Shown here in pieces: positions 45,762-56,737 of a stretch of DNA of 64,000 nucleotides. Within the stretch, counting starts at the first letter, position 1. Every line of letters starts with the position of its first letter. The position numbers and the translations under genes were made by a program. The notes beneath the pieces were generated by a model. It saw only the letters and a program-made list of their open reading frames with translations. It did no database searches and had not been told where the DNA came from. The stretch is taken from contig CM057233.1 of the NCBI GenBank assembly GCA_029891385.1, positions 53,894,063-53,958,062 on the forward strand, given 5' to 3'. The DNA comes from Erythroxylum novogranatense. Lineage: Eukaryota > Streptophyta > Magnoliopsida > Malpighiales > Erythroxylaceae.

Positions 45762-47983
45762 TGTTGGGCCTGTGCCCTTGCAGACGTCCGAATCCCGAGG
45801 GCGGCCCTACGGCCGCTGCTGCGACAAGCGCCCATATACCGTCGGACTCGAACCCAACATCCATACAAAGAACCATTCGATTGATTCACATACATATTCT
45901 ACACGCATTCTAAACATGTATTAACCATTCTACATGCATAAGCTAATCGTCATTTGCATTCAAAGAAATTTAACAATATTCTCGAAATGCAACAGAATAC
46001 AAAAGAAAATGAAGTCTCAAAATACAAAAGTATGCTCCATGCTGAAATGCTCGTAGGCCAACCAAATTACTAACTTAACAAATTCCTAGCTAGCTTGAAG
46101 TTTCCGATGCCCTGTAAGGTCGACACTTGTCTCGATCTGCACCTGAGGAGGGGAGAGTAATGGGGTGAGCTGCGAAGCTCAGTGGCATATACGTTTATAG
46201 CCATTGGCAACGAGCCACACAATCAAGCAATATACATATATATAGTCATAGATCATTAGCAATTCACGATTCATCAATTCAATTCATATTCATATAACAT
46301 AAGTCATGCATTCACTATTCCTCAACATATCAATCATTATGCAACATAGCTGTCAAATTCATCATGTGTTATGCTCAACAAATCCATCGTGTATGCACAA
46401 TCAATTGGCTCGAGAGTTCCGTAATCCATCCGGATAACCCAAGGGTAAATCCGTAATCCATCCGAGTCCGATTTCTCAAGGATCTCGTTGCCACAAGCGG
46501 GCAGCCGGGAGAAGGCTTTACTGTCAACGTGCACGTGACTCCATCCGTAACTCTCTTACCCAAACAAAGCACATAATCTACTCGATCCATGCTCAAAGCA
46601 TGTTTCACATTTTCTCAAATCTCGTTTTGGTCCATTGCCATAAAGGCCTATCAATTCATGCATAATTCTATCATACTCAAAGGCATATTCAAAAGTTCTC
46701 ATGTAATTCCATACAATCAAGATCATATAATGCAAGCAAGCACACATCATGCAATTGCCCATACACACAATAACCATAAACATATTACCCACCTAGTATC
46801 GCTGGAGTATCGGACTCACTGTTGTCCTTCCTCTTGCGATTGGGTCAAACCAGCTTGGTTCCCTATAATAAACCAAGTTTCCATACCATTAATAATCACA
46901 TAAAAGAATCAAAGCTTGGAAAGCCAAAATAAAGCATAAAAAGTCTCCGACCGACTCCCATCTAAAATTCCGAACTCTTCGAAACAATTTCCGACTTCTC
47001 TTCTTCATACAACTTGTAGTCCTTAATCTCTAGATCGCAACGAATCTAAAATTACCTCAATCGGACATCTACACCGAAAGATATCCTCAAAAATGCCAAA
47101 ATCTCATTTTCGGAAAAACAGGGGTCTCGCCACAAGCATAGCTCGTATGTCGTCATGGGAAGGCTCGTGCGTCGTGGCATAGGCTCATGCGTCAAGGCCA
47201 GCGGTGAAACTCCCTTTGCCATGGCGTCCACACCTCCAAATGCACACCGCGGCATGAATCAACGGTGCACGCGGCGTGCATCCAAAATTAATTCAGATGG
47301 CACAAGCTCTTGGCGTCATGACACTGCAATCGGGAAAACACTCCCGAACCCTAAGTTTTCCAATCCTATCCATTCTAAACTCAGATACAACACATCTCAG
47401 ACATAGATCCAAACTTCTTCTCCATTTCTAACTCATTATCAACTCAAAAATCAAACACAAACGCATCAATCCAAGAAATCTCATCGTTTCAACCTAAAAC
47501 CCTAAACCTTCGATTCCTCACGGTTTCACATACTCTAAGTTAAAATCTAACCAAAGCAAGTTTAAAGGAAGCGAACTTACAGAAATCACTTGAAACGGTG
47601 GAAAGCTCAAAACCACTAAATCTCTCTTCTTTTCTTCTTCTCCACCGTCGGCTACGAACTCTCCTCTCTTCTCTTCTATTTTTTTCTTTCCTTTCTCTTC
47701 TTTTCTTTCCTAATTCCTTTAAACCCTAAGGGCATGGGCCCTTCCTAAAAAGCCAAGGCCCAACACAACTTAGTTAACTTCAAAACCCTTACACACTATA
47801 ATTCCTCCAATGCTCATTTAAACCACATTTAGTCCTTTAAATATTCAATATTCCCAAATAACTCCAATTAAAGCAGAACCACCTAATTATCACAATTTTC
47901 TCAATTTAATCAAACTAAGGCAAAATTCACAATAATCACAATTCATACTGAATAATATCATAAAAAAAATTCGGGGTATAACA
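45762..47983 (-). repeat. 3' LTR of the gypsy element (2222 bp)
   Basis: On the minus strand it reads TGTTATACCCCG to GCCCAACA. It closely matches 52861-55110, except a GC-rich patch at about 47110-47220 and the GC-rich tip at 45770-45832. Telomere-box-like AAACCCTAA words occur at about 47503 and 47722. ORFs within are shadows. Confidence 0.92.
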
Positions 47984-48000
47984 TTTCTCCCCCTCTTAAA
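47984..48000 (-). promoter_or_regulatory. Polypurine tract of the gypsy element
   Basis: On the minus strand TTTTAAGAGGGGGAGAAA immediately precedes the LTR start TGTTATACC; AGAGGGGGAGAA is a classic gypsy PPT. Confidence 0.92.
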
Positions 48001-49222
48001 AGAAATTTCGTCCTCGAAATTTACCTGAATCATCGAAGAGATGCGGATACTTCTCCCGCATGGCTTCCAATGGCTCCCAAGTAGCCTCCTCAACTGAATG
48101 ATTCCTCCATAAGACCTTGACCAACTGAACCATCTTGTTCCTGAGAACCTTATCCTTAGTATCCAAAATCTGCACTGGAAGCTCCTCATAGCTCAAATCA
48201 TCTCGCAACTGAACCTCACTAGTCTGAATAACATGTGACGGATCCGATCTATATCTCCTCAACATCGACACATGAAAAACATCGTGAATCTGCGATAACT
48301 CCGGAGGTAATGCCAATCTGTAGGCGAGTGGTCCAATCCTCTCAAGGATCTCATAAGGACCCACATACCTCGGACTCAACTTCCCCTTCTTGCCGAATCT
48401 CAATACTCCTTTCCAAGGAGATGTCTTAAGGAACACTTTCTCACCGACCTCATACTCCATCTCCTTTCGGTGAGCATCAACATAACTCTTCATCCTGCCC
48501 TGTGCTGCCTTAATCTGTTGCTTAATCAGATTGACTTTCTCAACAGTCATCTGAATCAAATCTGGTCCTTCCAATTGCCTCTCTCCTTCCTCATCCCAAC
48601 AGATCGGAGTCCTACACCTCCGCCCATACAATGCCTCATACGGAGCCATCTGAATGCTCAAATGGTACGAATTATTATAAGCAAATTTGACCAACGGCAA
48701 ATGCTCATCCCATGCTCCTCGAAAATCCATCACACAAGCTCGAAGCATCCCCTCAAGTGTCCGAATAGTCCTCTCCGATCGACCATCCGTCGAGGGTGAA
48801 AGGCGTCTTGAAATTCAACTTGGTCCCCAAAGCTTCTCGCAACCGCCCCAAAACCTCGAAGTAAACCGAGGATCTCGATCCGACACGATGGAATCCGGAA
48901 TCCCATGCAGTCTCACTATCTCATCAACATACTTCTTTGCCAACACATGCAAAGAATCAATCTGTCGGATCGCCAAAAAGTGGGATGACTTGGTCAACCG
49001 ATCAACAATCACCCAAATGGCATCATGCCTCCTGCTGGTCCTAGGCAATCCCATCAAAAAGTCCATAGTCACTCGCTGCCACTTCCACTCCGGAATAGGC
49101 AACGGCCTCAACTTGCCCGAAGGTGCCTGGTGTTCAGCTTTGACTTGCTGACACACTAGACACTTACTGACGAACTCTGCGATATCCCTCTTAATACCTT
49201 TCCACCAAAAGTGCTCTCTCAA
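47996..49222 (-). pseudogene. Gypsy integrase with C-terminal chromodomain, frameshifted
   Basis: 49222-48815 encodes the zinc region's Cys pair (SKCLVCQQVK) and the catalytic core with DFLMGLP (first Asp) and SIVSDRDPRFTS (second Asp). A frame break at about 48760-48815 falls in the region of the third catalytic residue (D-G-R-S-E-R). 48748-47996 continues with HLPLVKFAYNNSYH, YEALYGRRCRTP, the GPY-type motif GPYEILERIG, and a chromodomain near the end (LVKVLWRNHSVEEATWEPLE). Chromodomains direct integration to marked chromatin. The His pair of the HHCC motif (near 49225-49275) is in another frame. Confidence 0.92.
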
Positions 49223-49381
49223 ATCCGATACATCCCGGTGCTACTGGATGCATGGCATAAGCGCGATTGTGTGCCTCATCCATAATCTCATCCTTGATCT
49301 CCGACATCCTAATACACAACCTACTCCCAACTGTCATCACCCATCGCCTCACCTCTATATCGAAATCTTACCATTTCAATC

Positions 49382-51379
49382 TCATCCCGCTTGCTCAAGT
49401 CCGCATCCCGAGCACCGCAAATCCCTAACCTTTTCCTTCAGCATCGGTCTAACTCGAAAATTAGCCAGAAAACAATCCGGCTCTTCCTGCGTCAAGCTTA
49501 TCCTAAGCTTAGCCATCTCTTCCAATAAAGGAAGATACACCGATCGAACATGCGAAATCGAAGACTTCCTGCTCAAGGCATCCGCCACAACATTGGCCTT
49601 GCCCGGATGATACTCAATCAGCAAATCATAATCCTTTAGTAGCTCCAACCACCTCCGCTGCCTCAAATTCAATTCCTTCGACTCGTGAATACTTGGACTC
49701 TTATGATCGGTGAAGATCCGAGTCTGAACTCCATACAAATAATGCCTCCAAATCTTCAAGGCAAATATCACCGCTGCTAACTCCAAATCGTGCGTCGGAT
49801 AATTCAGCTCATAAGGCTTCAACTGCCTCGAAACATATGTAATTACCCGATCTCCCTGCATCAAAACACATCCGAGACCCTTCCTCGAAGCATCACTATA
49901 TACCGAATAACCCTCATCACCCGATGGCAAAATCAAAATTGGGGCACTCGTCAATCTGAGCTTGAGCTCCTCGAAGCTCCTCTGACACTCCTCACTCCAA
50001 TCAAACTTCTGATTCTTCCTCAGCAATTTTGTCATCGGAGCGGATATCATAGAGAATCCCTCCACAAATCTCCTGTAATAGCCTGCTAAACCCAAAAAGC
50101 TCCTTACCTCAGCTACATTCTTCGGCGCCTCCCAACTCATAACTGCTTCTATCTTCTTTGGATCCACATGAACTCCTTGCTCTGAGATCACGTGTCCAAG
50201 GAATGAAACTTCTCTCAGCCAAAATTCGCATTTCTCGAATTTGGCATACAACTCATGCGTCCTCAAAGCCTCCAAAGCCATCCGCAAATGCTCCTCATGC
50301 TGCTCATCACTCCTGGAATACACCAATATATCATCAATGAAGACAATGATAAATTGGTCCAAGAACGGCTTAAAAACTCGATTCATCAAATCCATGAATG
50401 TTGCGGGAGCATTCGTCAATCCGAAGGGCATAACCAAAAACTCGAAGTGCCCATACCGAGTCCTAAAAGCAGACTTCGGCACATCCGACTCCTTGATCCT
50501 CAACTGATGGTATCCCGATCTCAAGTCGATTTTCGAAAAGACTCTCGCTCCTTGCAATTGATCAAACAGATCATCAATGCGAGGAAGCGGATACTTGTTC
50601 TTCACAGTGACCTGATTCAACTTCCTGTAGTCCACACACATCCTCAATGGTCCATCTTTCTTCTTCACAAATAGGACCGGAGCTCCCCAAGGTGAAGAAC
50701 TCGGTCGAATATAACCTTTCTCCAATAACTCTTCCAACTGCTCCTTAAGCTCTTTCAATTCCGCCGGAGCCATCCGATAAGGCGGAATCGAAATCAGCCT
50801 GGTACCTGACACAAGCTCAATGGAAAACTCAATCTCCCGAGCTGGCGGTAGTCCTGGCAATTCCTTGGGAAAGACGTTCGAGAAATCCCTGACTACTGGA
50901 ATATCCTCCAGCTTCCCTTTATCAGCTCTGGTGTCAACCACATAAGCCAAAAACGCCTCACAACCCTTACTCATCATCCTCTCTGCTGTCAATGATGAGA
51001 CAATCCTGGGCGGACTCGCTTTCCTGTCCCCAGTAAACACTACCCTTCTGCCGTTGCCCAAATCAAATTCTACTGTCTTCTGCTTACAATCCAAACGAGC
51101 ATTGTACTTTTCCAAAGTGTCCATACCCAAAATCACATCTAAGCCGCTCATCTTCAGTGGCATCAAATCAACCACTAGAAGTTTTCCACCAATACGAAGC
51201 TCACATCCTCTAAATACTTGACTAATCACAATGTATTGGCCGATTGGAGTACTCACCACCAGCGGAGTATCCAAAGGGCTCACAATCAAATCACACACGT
51301 CTCTACTCGGCAAAACAAACGAATGAGTAGAACCCGGATCAATCAACACAAGCACATCATCAGCAAATAAATGGGCCAT
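49382..51379 (-). CDS. Gypsy protease, reverse transcriptase and RNase H (open 665 codons)
   Basis: The longest ORF in the window. Protease: [12 protein letters not shown], with DPG (51340-51332) in place of the more usual DSG/DTG, a known plant gypsy variant. [47 protein letters not shown] and catalytic FIDD (50341-50330) in [11 protein letters not shown]. RNase [33 protein letters not shown] and [16 protein letters not shown]. After TDHK the reading SPSIHES lacks part of the usual motif. The gag frame stops at 51419, so this ORF needs upstream sequence in another frame; the ATG at 51379 is only the ORF edge. It ends in RNase H-integrase linker. Confidence 0.93.
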   Translation of the reverse strand: MAHLFADDVLVLIDPGSTHSFVLPSRDVCDLIVSPLDTPLVVSTPIGQYIVISQVFRGCELRIGGKLLVVDLMPLKMSGLDVILGMDTLEKYNARLDCKQKTVEFDLGNGRRVVFTGDRKASPPRIVSSLTAERMMSKGCEAFLAYVVDTRADKGKLEDIPVVRDFSNVFPKELPGLPPAREIEFSIELVSGTRLISIPPYRMAPAELKELKEQLEELLEKGYIRPSSSPWGAPVLFVKKKDGPLRMCVDYRKLNQVTVKNKYPLPRIDDLFDQLQGARVFSKIDLRSGYHQLRIKESDVPKSAFRTRYGHFEFLVMPFGLTNAPATFMDLMNRVFKPFLDQFIIVFIDDILVYSRSDEQHEEHLRMALEALRTHELYAKFEKCEFWLREVSFLGHVISEQGVHVDPKKIEAVMSWEAPKNVAEVRSFLGLAGYYRRFVEGFSMISAPMTKLLRKNQKFDWSEECQRSFEELKLRLTSAPILILPSGDEGYSVYSDASRKGLGCVLMQGDRVITYVSRQLKPYELNYPTHDLELAAVIFALKIWRHYLYGVQTRIFTDHKSPSIHESKELNLRQRRWLELLKDYDLLIEYHPGKANVVADALSRKSSISHVRSVYLPLLEEMAKLRISLTQEEPDCFLANFRVRPMLKEKVRDLRCSGCGLEQAG

Positions 51380-51418
51380 ACCGGTGACAACATCTGGAGC
51401 GGCATCTGCATCCTCCCG

Positions 51419-52687
51419 TCATAGCAAACACCACGGCCGGTGCTCGCCTCTCGGTCTCCCGGAAGACTCGCCTCCGGCAACATCGTAACTACCTACCTCA
51501 ATCACAGTCCTCTGACCTATGGTCTCTGTCCTCCTCGGAGCTGGCATCTGACCTCTTTCCTGTCGTGGAGGTTGAGGACACTCTCTGGCAATGTGTCCCT
51601 TCACCCCACAGTTGAAACAAGCTCCTGTCAGTCTGAAGCACTCTCCTCTATGAGGTTTCCCGCAGTGCTCACACGTCGGGATAACCGATCTATCTCCCTC
51701 TCCTCTTCTACCGCCACCCACCGTTGAAGCTTGGTGAGAGACAGTAGAAGTCCTCATCGGCCTCGGTCGGCTAGCACCACTGCTCCTCTCCTCAGACTGA
51801 GCTGGGAAGCTCCTAGCACTCCTGTCTGGCATAGGAGTACTAGTGCTACCTCCTCTCCGGAACTGCTCTCTGCCCTTCCTCTTCTTGTTTGCAGCACTCT
51901 TAATGTTTTCTATATTCTCAACCCTCAGAGCTGCCTCAAACAGCTGCTGGAAATCACAAAAGTTCTGCACAATTACCTTCTCTCTGATCGCCAAGTGCAA
52001 TCCCGACTCAAATCTGCGACATCTGGCAGTCTCGCTCAACATCAAATCTGAAGCATCTGACACATTGCGTGAACCGGCGCCATACTCAAGAATCGTCATA
52101 TCCTCTCGAGTGAGACTCAAAACTCCCTCTCGCCTGCTGGACATAAACCTCGACAGATATTTCTTCTTGAACGCAGCCACAAAATCCTGTCATGCCAACC
52201 CTACTGGCCTCATCTGACTGCCAGGCACGGTCTCCCACCAATGCAGAGCATCTCCCTGCAACAAGCTGGCAGCATAAACAACTCTCTCGTCCTCCTCACA
52301 ATCCATCTGATCCATCACCCGTTCAGTCCTCCGCAACCATGTCTCAGCTTCCTCAGGATCAGCAGTCCCAAAGAAGTCAAGCGCCCGTGCTTCCTTAACT
52401 TGTCGAACTGTTTTCCCTCTTCATTGGGCCGGAGCGCGAAAGGCTGTGGCATCGGCCCATGCTGAACAAACGCTGAGTAAAGGCACAAACATCCTCGGAT
52501 CAAATCAAGGCACTTGCCTGACGGAATCGGCGATTCTGAGTCGTGAACGCATGGGCTCACTCTCTGGCCCGGCGAAGCCTCAACATGCATCGGGCTCTGA
52601 CTCATCATCGGTCCTCTCCTCTCTCGTCGGAGAGTCAGGTGCAACAGACCCTTGCACAGCTCCTCGTGTCCTTTTACGAGGTGGCAT
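51419..52687 (-). pseudogene. Gypsy gag, one nonsense codon and a frame shift
   Basis: The probable start is ATG 52687 (MPPRKRTRGAVQG), about 155 bp from the PBS. A frame change occurs near 52620. The capsid region follows, with W-W-E-T-V at about 52225-52240. A TGA (52192-52190) stands where a Trp codon is expected before QDFVAAFKKKYLS. The frame then stays open for 253 codons: gag core (SRREGVLSLTREDMTILEY, CRRFESGLH), a basic Ser/Arg-rich linker, then C-E-H-C-G-K-P-H-R-G-E-C and a CCHC knuckle CFNCGVKGHIAREC at about 51617-51576. It ends TGA/TAG at 51419 just before protease. Confidence 0.88.
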
Positions 52688-52842
52688 CGTACTCCTTCAA
52701 AGGTAAACACTAAGGATTAGCTATACGACAATCTATATGTATGCATGATATGCATGTCACGTAATGAAATCAATTAATGCAACACGTCGTCATATATCAC
52801 ACAATTCTATATGCATTCTAAGCAGAGGACACCTAAACCTAG

Positions 52843-52856
52843 GCGCTCTGATACCA
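52843..52856 (-). promoter_or_regulatory. Primer-binding site of the gypsy element
   Basis: On the minus strand TGGTATCAGAGCGC, complementary to the initiator tRNA-Met end, 4 bp inside the 5' LTR edge (52861). Confidence 0.93.
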
Positions 52857-52860
52857 AACA

Positions 52861-55110
52861 TGTTGGGCCCAGGCTCCGCACGCGTCCGAATCCCTGAGGG
52901 CGGCCCCTCGGGCCGCGCCTGCGACGGGCGCTCCATATACCGTCGGACTCGAACCCAACATCCATACAAAGAACCATTCGATTCGATTCACACATACATA
53001 TTCTACACGTGCATTCTAAACATGTATTAACCATTCCACATGCATAAGCCAACTGTCATTTGCATTCAAAGAAATTTAACAATATTCTCGAAATGCAGCG
53101 TAATACAAAAGAAAATGAAGTCTCAAAATACAAAAGTATGCTCCATGCTGAAATGCTCAGAGGGCCAACCAAATTACTAACTTAACAAATTCCTAGCTAG
53201 CTTGAAGTTTCCGATGCCCTGTAAGGTCGACACTCGTCTCGATTTGCACCTGAGGAGGGGAGAGTAATGGGGTGAGCTGCGAAGCTCAGTGGCATATACG
53301 TTTATAGCCATTGGCAACGAGCCACACAATCAAGCAATATACATATATATAGTCATAGATCATTAGCAATTCACGATTCATCAATTCAATTCATATTCAT
53401 ATAACATAAGTCATGCATTCACTATTCCTCAACATATCAATCATTATGCAACATAGCTGTCAAATTCATCATGTGTTATGCTCAACAAATCCATCGTGTA
53501 TGCACAATCAATTAGCTCGAGAGTTCCGTAATCCATCCGGATAACCCAAGGGTAAATCCGTAATCCATCCGAGTCCGATTTCTCAAGGATCTCGTTGCCA
53601 CAAGCGGGCAGCCGGGAGAAGGCTTTACTGTCAACGTGCATGTGACTCCATCTGTAACTCTCTTACCCAAACAAAACACATAATCTACTCGATCCATGCT
53701 CAAAGCATGTTTCACATTTTCTCAAATCTCGTTCTGGTCCATTGCCATAAAGGCCTATCAATTCATGCATAATTCTATCATACTCAAAGGCATATTCAAA
53801 AGTTCTCATGTAATTCCATACAATCAAGATCATATAATGCAAGCAAGCACACATCATGCAATTGCCCATACACACAATAACCATAAACATATTACCCACC
53901 TAGTATCGCTGGAGTATCAGACTCACTGTTGTCCTTCCTCTTGCGATTGGGTCAAACCAGCTTGGTTTCCTATAATAAACCAAGTTTCCATACCATTAAT
54001 AATCACATAAAAGAATCAAAGCTTGGAAAGCCAAAATAAAGCATAAAAAGTCTCCGACCGACTCCCATCTAAAATTTCGAACTCTTCAAAACAATTTCCG
54101 ACTTCTCTTCTTCATACAACTTGTAGTCCTTAATCTATAGATCGCAACGAATCTAAAATTACCTCAATCGGACATCTACACCGAAAGATATCCTCAAAAA
54201 TGCCAAAATCTCATTTTCGGAAAAACAGGGGTCTCATGGCATAGGCACATGTCTTGTGCATGTGGAAGCTTTGCTCATACTACCGAGGCTTAATTGTCAT
54301 GGCGAGCTTCGCCGCGTCGAAGGCCCGCGGTGAAACTCCCGCACACGCCGCGGCGTCCGCACCTCCAAATGCACACCGCGGCATGAATCAACGGTATCCA
54401 AAATTAATTCAGTATGCATGGCGTGCTCTTGGCGTCTGCGACACTGAATCGGGAAAACACTCCAGAACCCTAAGTTTTCCAATCCTATCCATTCTAAACT
54501 CAGATACAACACATCTCAGACATAGATCCAAACTTCTTCTCCATTTCTAACTCATTATCAACTCAAAAATCAAACACAAACGCATCAATCCAAGAAATCT
54601 CATCGTTTCAACCTAAAACCCTAAACCTTCGATTCCTCACGGATTTCACATACTCTAAGTTAAAATCTAACCAAAGCAAGTTTAAAGGAAGCCGAACTTA
54701 CCAGAAATCACTTCGAAACGGTCGGAAAGCTCAAAACCACTAAATCTCTCTTCTCTTTTCTTCTTCTCCACCATCGGCTACGAACTCTCCTCTCTTCTCT
54801 TCTATTTTTTTCTTTCCTTTCTCTTCTTTTCTTTCCTAATTCCTTTAAACCCTAAGGGCATGGGCCCTTCCTAAAAAAGCCAAGGCCCAACACAACTTAG
54901 TTAACTTCAAAACCCTTACACACTATAATTCCTCCAATGCTCATTTAAACCACATTTAGTCCTTTAAATATTCAATATTCCCAAATAACTCCAATTAAAG
55001 CAGAACCACCTAATTATCACAATTTTCTCAATTTAATCAAACTAAGGCAAAATTCACAATAATCACAATTCATACTGAATAATATCATAAAAAAAATTCG
55101 GGGTATAACA
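52861..55110 (-). repeat. 5' LTR of the gypsy element (2250 bp)
   Basis: On the minus strand it begins TGTTATACCCCG at 55110 and ends GGGCCCAACA at 52861. It is near-identical to 45762-47983 except in GC-rich stretches (about 54230-54350 and 52870-52935). Short ORFs on both strands are shadows. Confidence 0.92.
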
Positions 55111-55324
55111 CAGACCGAAGCCATTTTAATTGAAGTTGTTTTGATGCTATACAAATAGTAGCTCCAGTGTCTATATAAGCATTAATTTTAGTATTAATCT
55201 TCGAAACTAGTACTTGAATAAATGTTGAATTGGAATTCTGTGTCTGATTCAGATTATTGACTAATTGATTCATTCTCTGAGTCATAAATATATAATGAAA
55301 TATCTGTATCATAATTAGATTCAA
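55111..55324 (-). pseudogene. Pararetrovirus copy 3 protease start
   Basis: Minus-strand reading SKINTKINAYIDTGATICIASKQ contains the DTG active site (codons about 55171-55163). Homology to copy 1 protease (16953 onward) ends about 40 bp before the gypsy LTR. An acidic tail upstream links it to the knuckle region. Confidence 0.85.
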
Positions 55325-55795
55325 TTGGTTCTAACTGATGATTGAGGGCTGAGTTTAATATTTGTAGTTTTTGATTATATTGCTTTTCCTTTAGTTTAGG
55401 ACATTCATTTGCATAATGTCCGCTTTCTTTACATAGCCAACATTTACAATCTTTTTTCTTTTGAGGACAATATTTTTGTTTTGATTTCTATTTCTTGAAT
55501 TATATTTATATCTTCTAAAATATTTTGAAAATCTTTTCGGTTGATTGGGTTGTGGTTTATATCTTTTCCATTTATATTTTTGAAATAATGTTTTCTATAT
55601 CTAGGATTAAATTTTTTCTTATGTTTATATTTATGTCTAGGTTGTGTACAACCATATTGTTGAGGTACTTCGGCATTTTGATCACAACATAAATTAAAAT
55701 GTTGATGTTTTAGTGTTTGCTTTAGTTTTGAATCTAAACAAAAATCGATTAATAATTCTTTTGTAACTAATATAGTGCGCCACCTAGATTATGGG
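55325..55795 (-). pseudogene. Pararetrovirus copy 3 coat-protein C-terminal part with zinc knuckle
   Basis: Words include KHKYKHKKKFNPRYRK (basic) and CWLCKESGHYANEC (CCHC knuckle, codons about 55444-55403). Two or more stops and frame shifts separate it from 55796-56551. Basic stretch followed by CCHC is typical of caulimovirid coat proteins. Here both Cys pairs are complete, unlike copy 1. Confidence 0.8.
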
Positions 55796-56737
55796 CTACT
55801 TGTTTTCAATTTTATCATGAAATTGTTGTTGTACTTTGACATTAAAAGGATAGGGTAATTTCTGAATAAAGACATGTATATACATTTCTTGTTCTATTCG
55901 GGGTAATTTATAATACTGTTTCTGAAATTCACATATAAATGTATCTAAATAGTAAATATCGCATAATTGTATATTATTGAGATGTCTTAATGCTTTTAAT
56001 CTATTTGCTTTATCTCGATCAGCTTTGTGAAAAATCACATCCTGACCAAAGAATTCTTTATAAATTTCATCACCTATTACTTCAAATGTAACTTCATCTT
56101 GTATTTTACTAATATAATGAGGTGTGTGTTGTAATGCTTGAGCGTTTTCAATAAGAAAATTTTGAACATTTCCTGCTGTTTTATAGACTACAAAATTCCA
56201 TAGGGACTCTTTGTTATCGGGCCTATCTCCAAATGATTTTTCTATTTGAATGATTAATTGTAATTGTGCATACCATTCGTAAAATAAGTCTTCAGCATTG
56301 GTTGTACAATCCAAATTTAGAACACCGTCTGGTCCTAATTTCGTAATTTTTGGTTTATATTTTGAGGGATACTTTCTAATTTTTGATCCTTTATAATAAT
56401 AGCCTTGTTTATTTAGAAACTCATCATGATTTTCTTGAATCCATGAATAATTAGTTGGTTGAAATTCTTTTTTACGCTTATCACCTGTTAATTTTTGTTT
56501 TAATTTAATATCTTGAGCATTACTACTTTCGGGTTTTTCATCTTTATCCATGTAGATTTCTTGATCAAATTCATATCCAAGAATAATTTCGTCTTTATGA
56601 TCATTGGGAAATACTGGACATAATTGATGTTCTTCGGATAAAGGAGTGAGATGTAATTTTTTAACTAATTATGTTACTTCAATTAATTGAGTTTGTATAT
56701 TCTTTTCAATATCTTCGATAGGTTGTTCATTCATCTA
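55796..56737 (-). pseudogene. Pararetrovirus copy 3 coat-protein N-terminal and core region
   Basis: The sequence starts at ATG 56733 or so (MNEQPIEDIEKNIQ) and has an in-frame TAA near 56690, before the 251-codon ORF 56551-55796. The core words are FQPTNYSWIQENHD, YYYKGSKIRKYPSKYKPK, NLDCTTNAEDLFYEWYAQ, WNFVVYKTAGNVQNFL and ALRHLNNIQLCDIYYLDTF, which match the coat-protein core of caulimovirids and copy 2. Least damaged coat region of the three copies. Its start is adjacent to the LTR at 56738. Confidence 0.8.

Larger units (their letters stand above)
45762..55110 (-). mobile_element. Ty3/gypsy chromovirus (9349 bp), minus strand
   Basis: It has two LTRs of 2.2 kb, a tRNA-Met PBS, gag, protease, RT, RNase H, integrase with a C-terminal chromodomain, and a PPT, in Ty3/gypsy order (RT before integrase), all on the minus strand. 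Long LTRs and the chromodomain suggest the Tekay/Del clade (inference). A gag stop, gag-pol and integrase frameshifts make it inactive. The flanking 5 bp do not match (TGCAT left, CAGAC right), and the flanks are pararetrovirus pieces of opposite orientation, so this is not a simple insertion. Confidence 0.93.

Noticed and set aside
46337..46903. ORFs in the gypsy LTR, duplicated at 53444-54010
   Set aside because: Present on both strands in both LTRs only because LTRs are copies; no coding features.
47500..47730. Telomere-like AAACCCTAA words
   Set aside because: Only isolated single units in the LTR (again at about 54618 and 54848); not an interstitial telomere array. They may be ordinary telo-box promoter words.
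48235..52706. Many plus-strand ORFs over the gypsy body
   Set aside because: They are antisense shadows of gag, pol and integrase.
45757..55115. GTCTG next to both gypsy ends as a target duplication
   Set aside because: The words are in opposite orientation (GTCTG left, CAGAC right) and not at equal distance from the LTR ends, so they are not a direct duplication.
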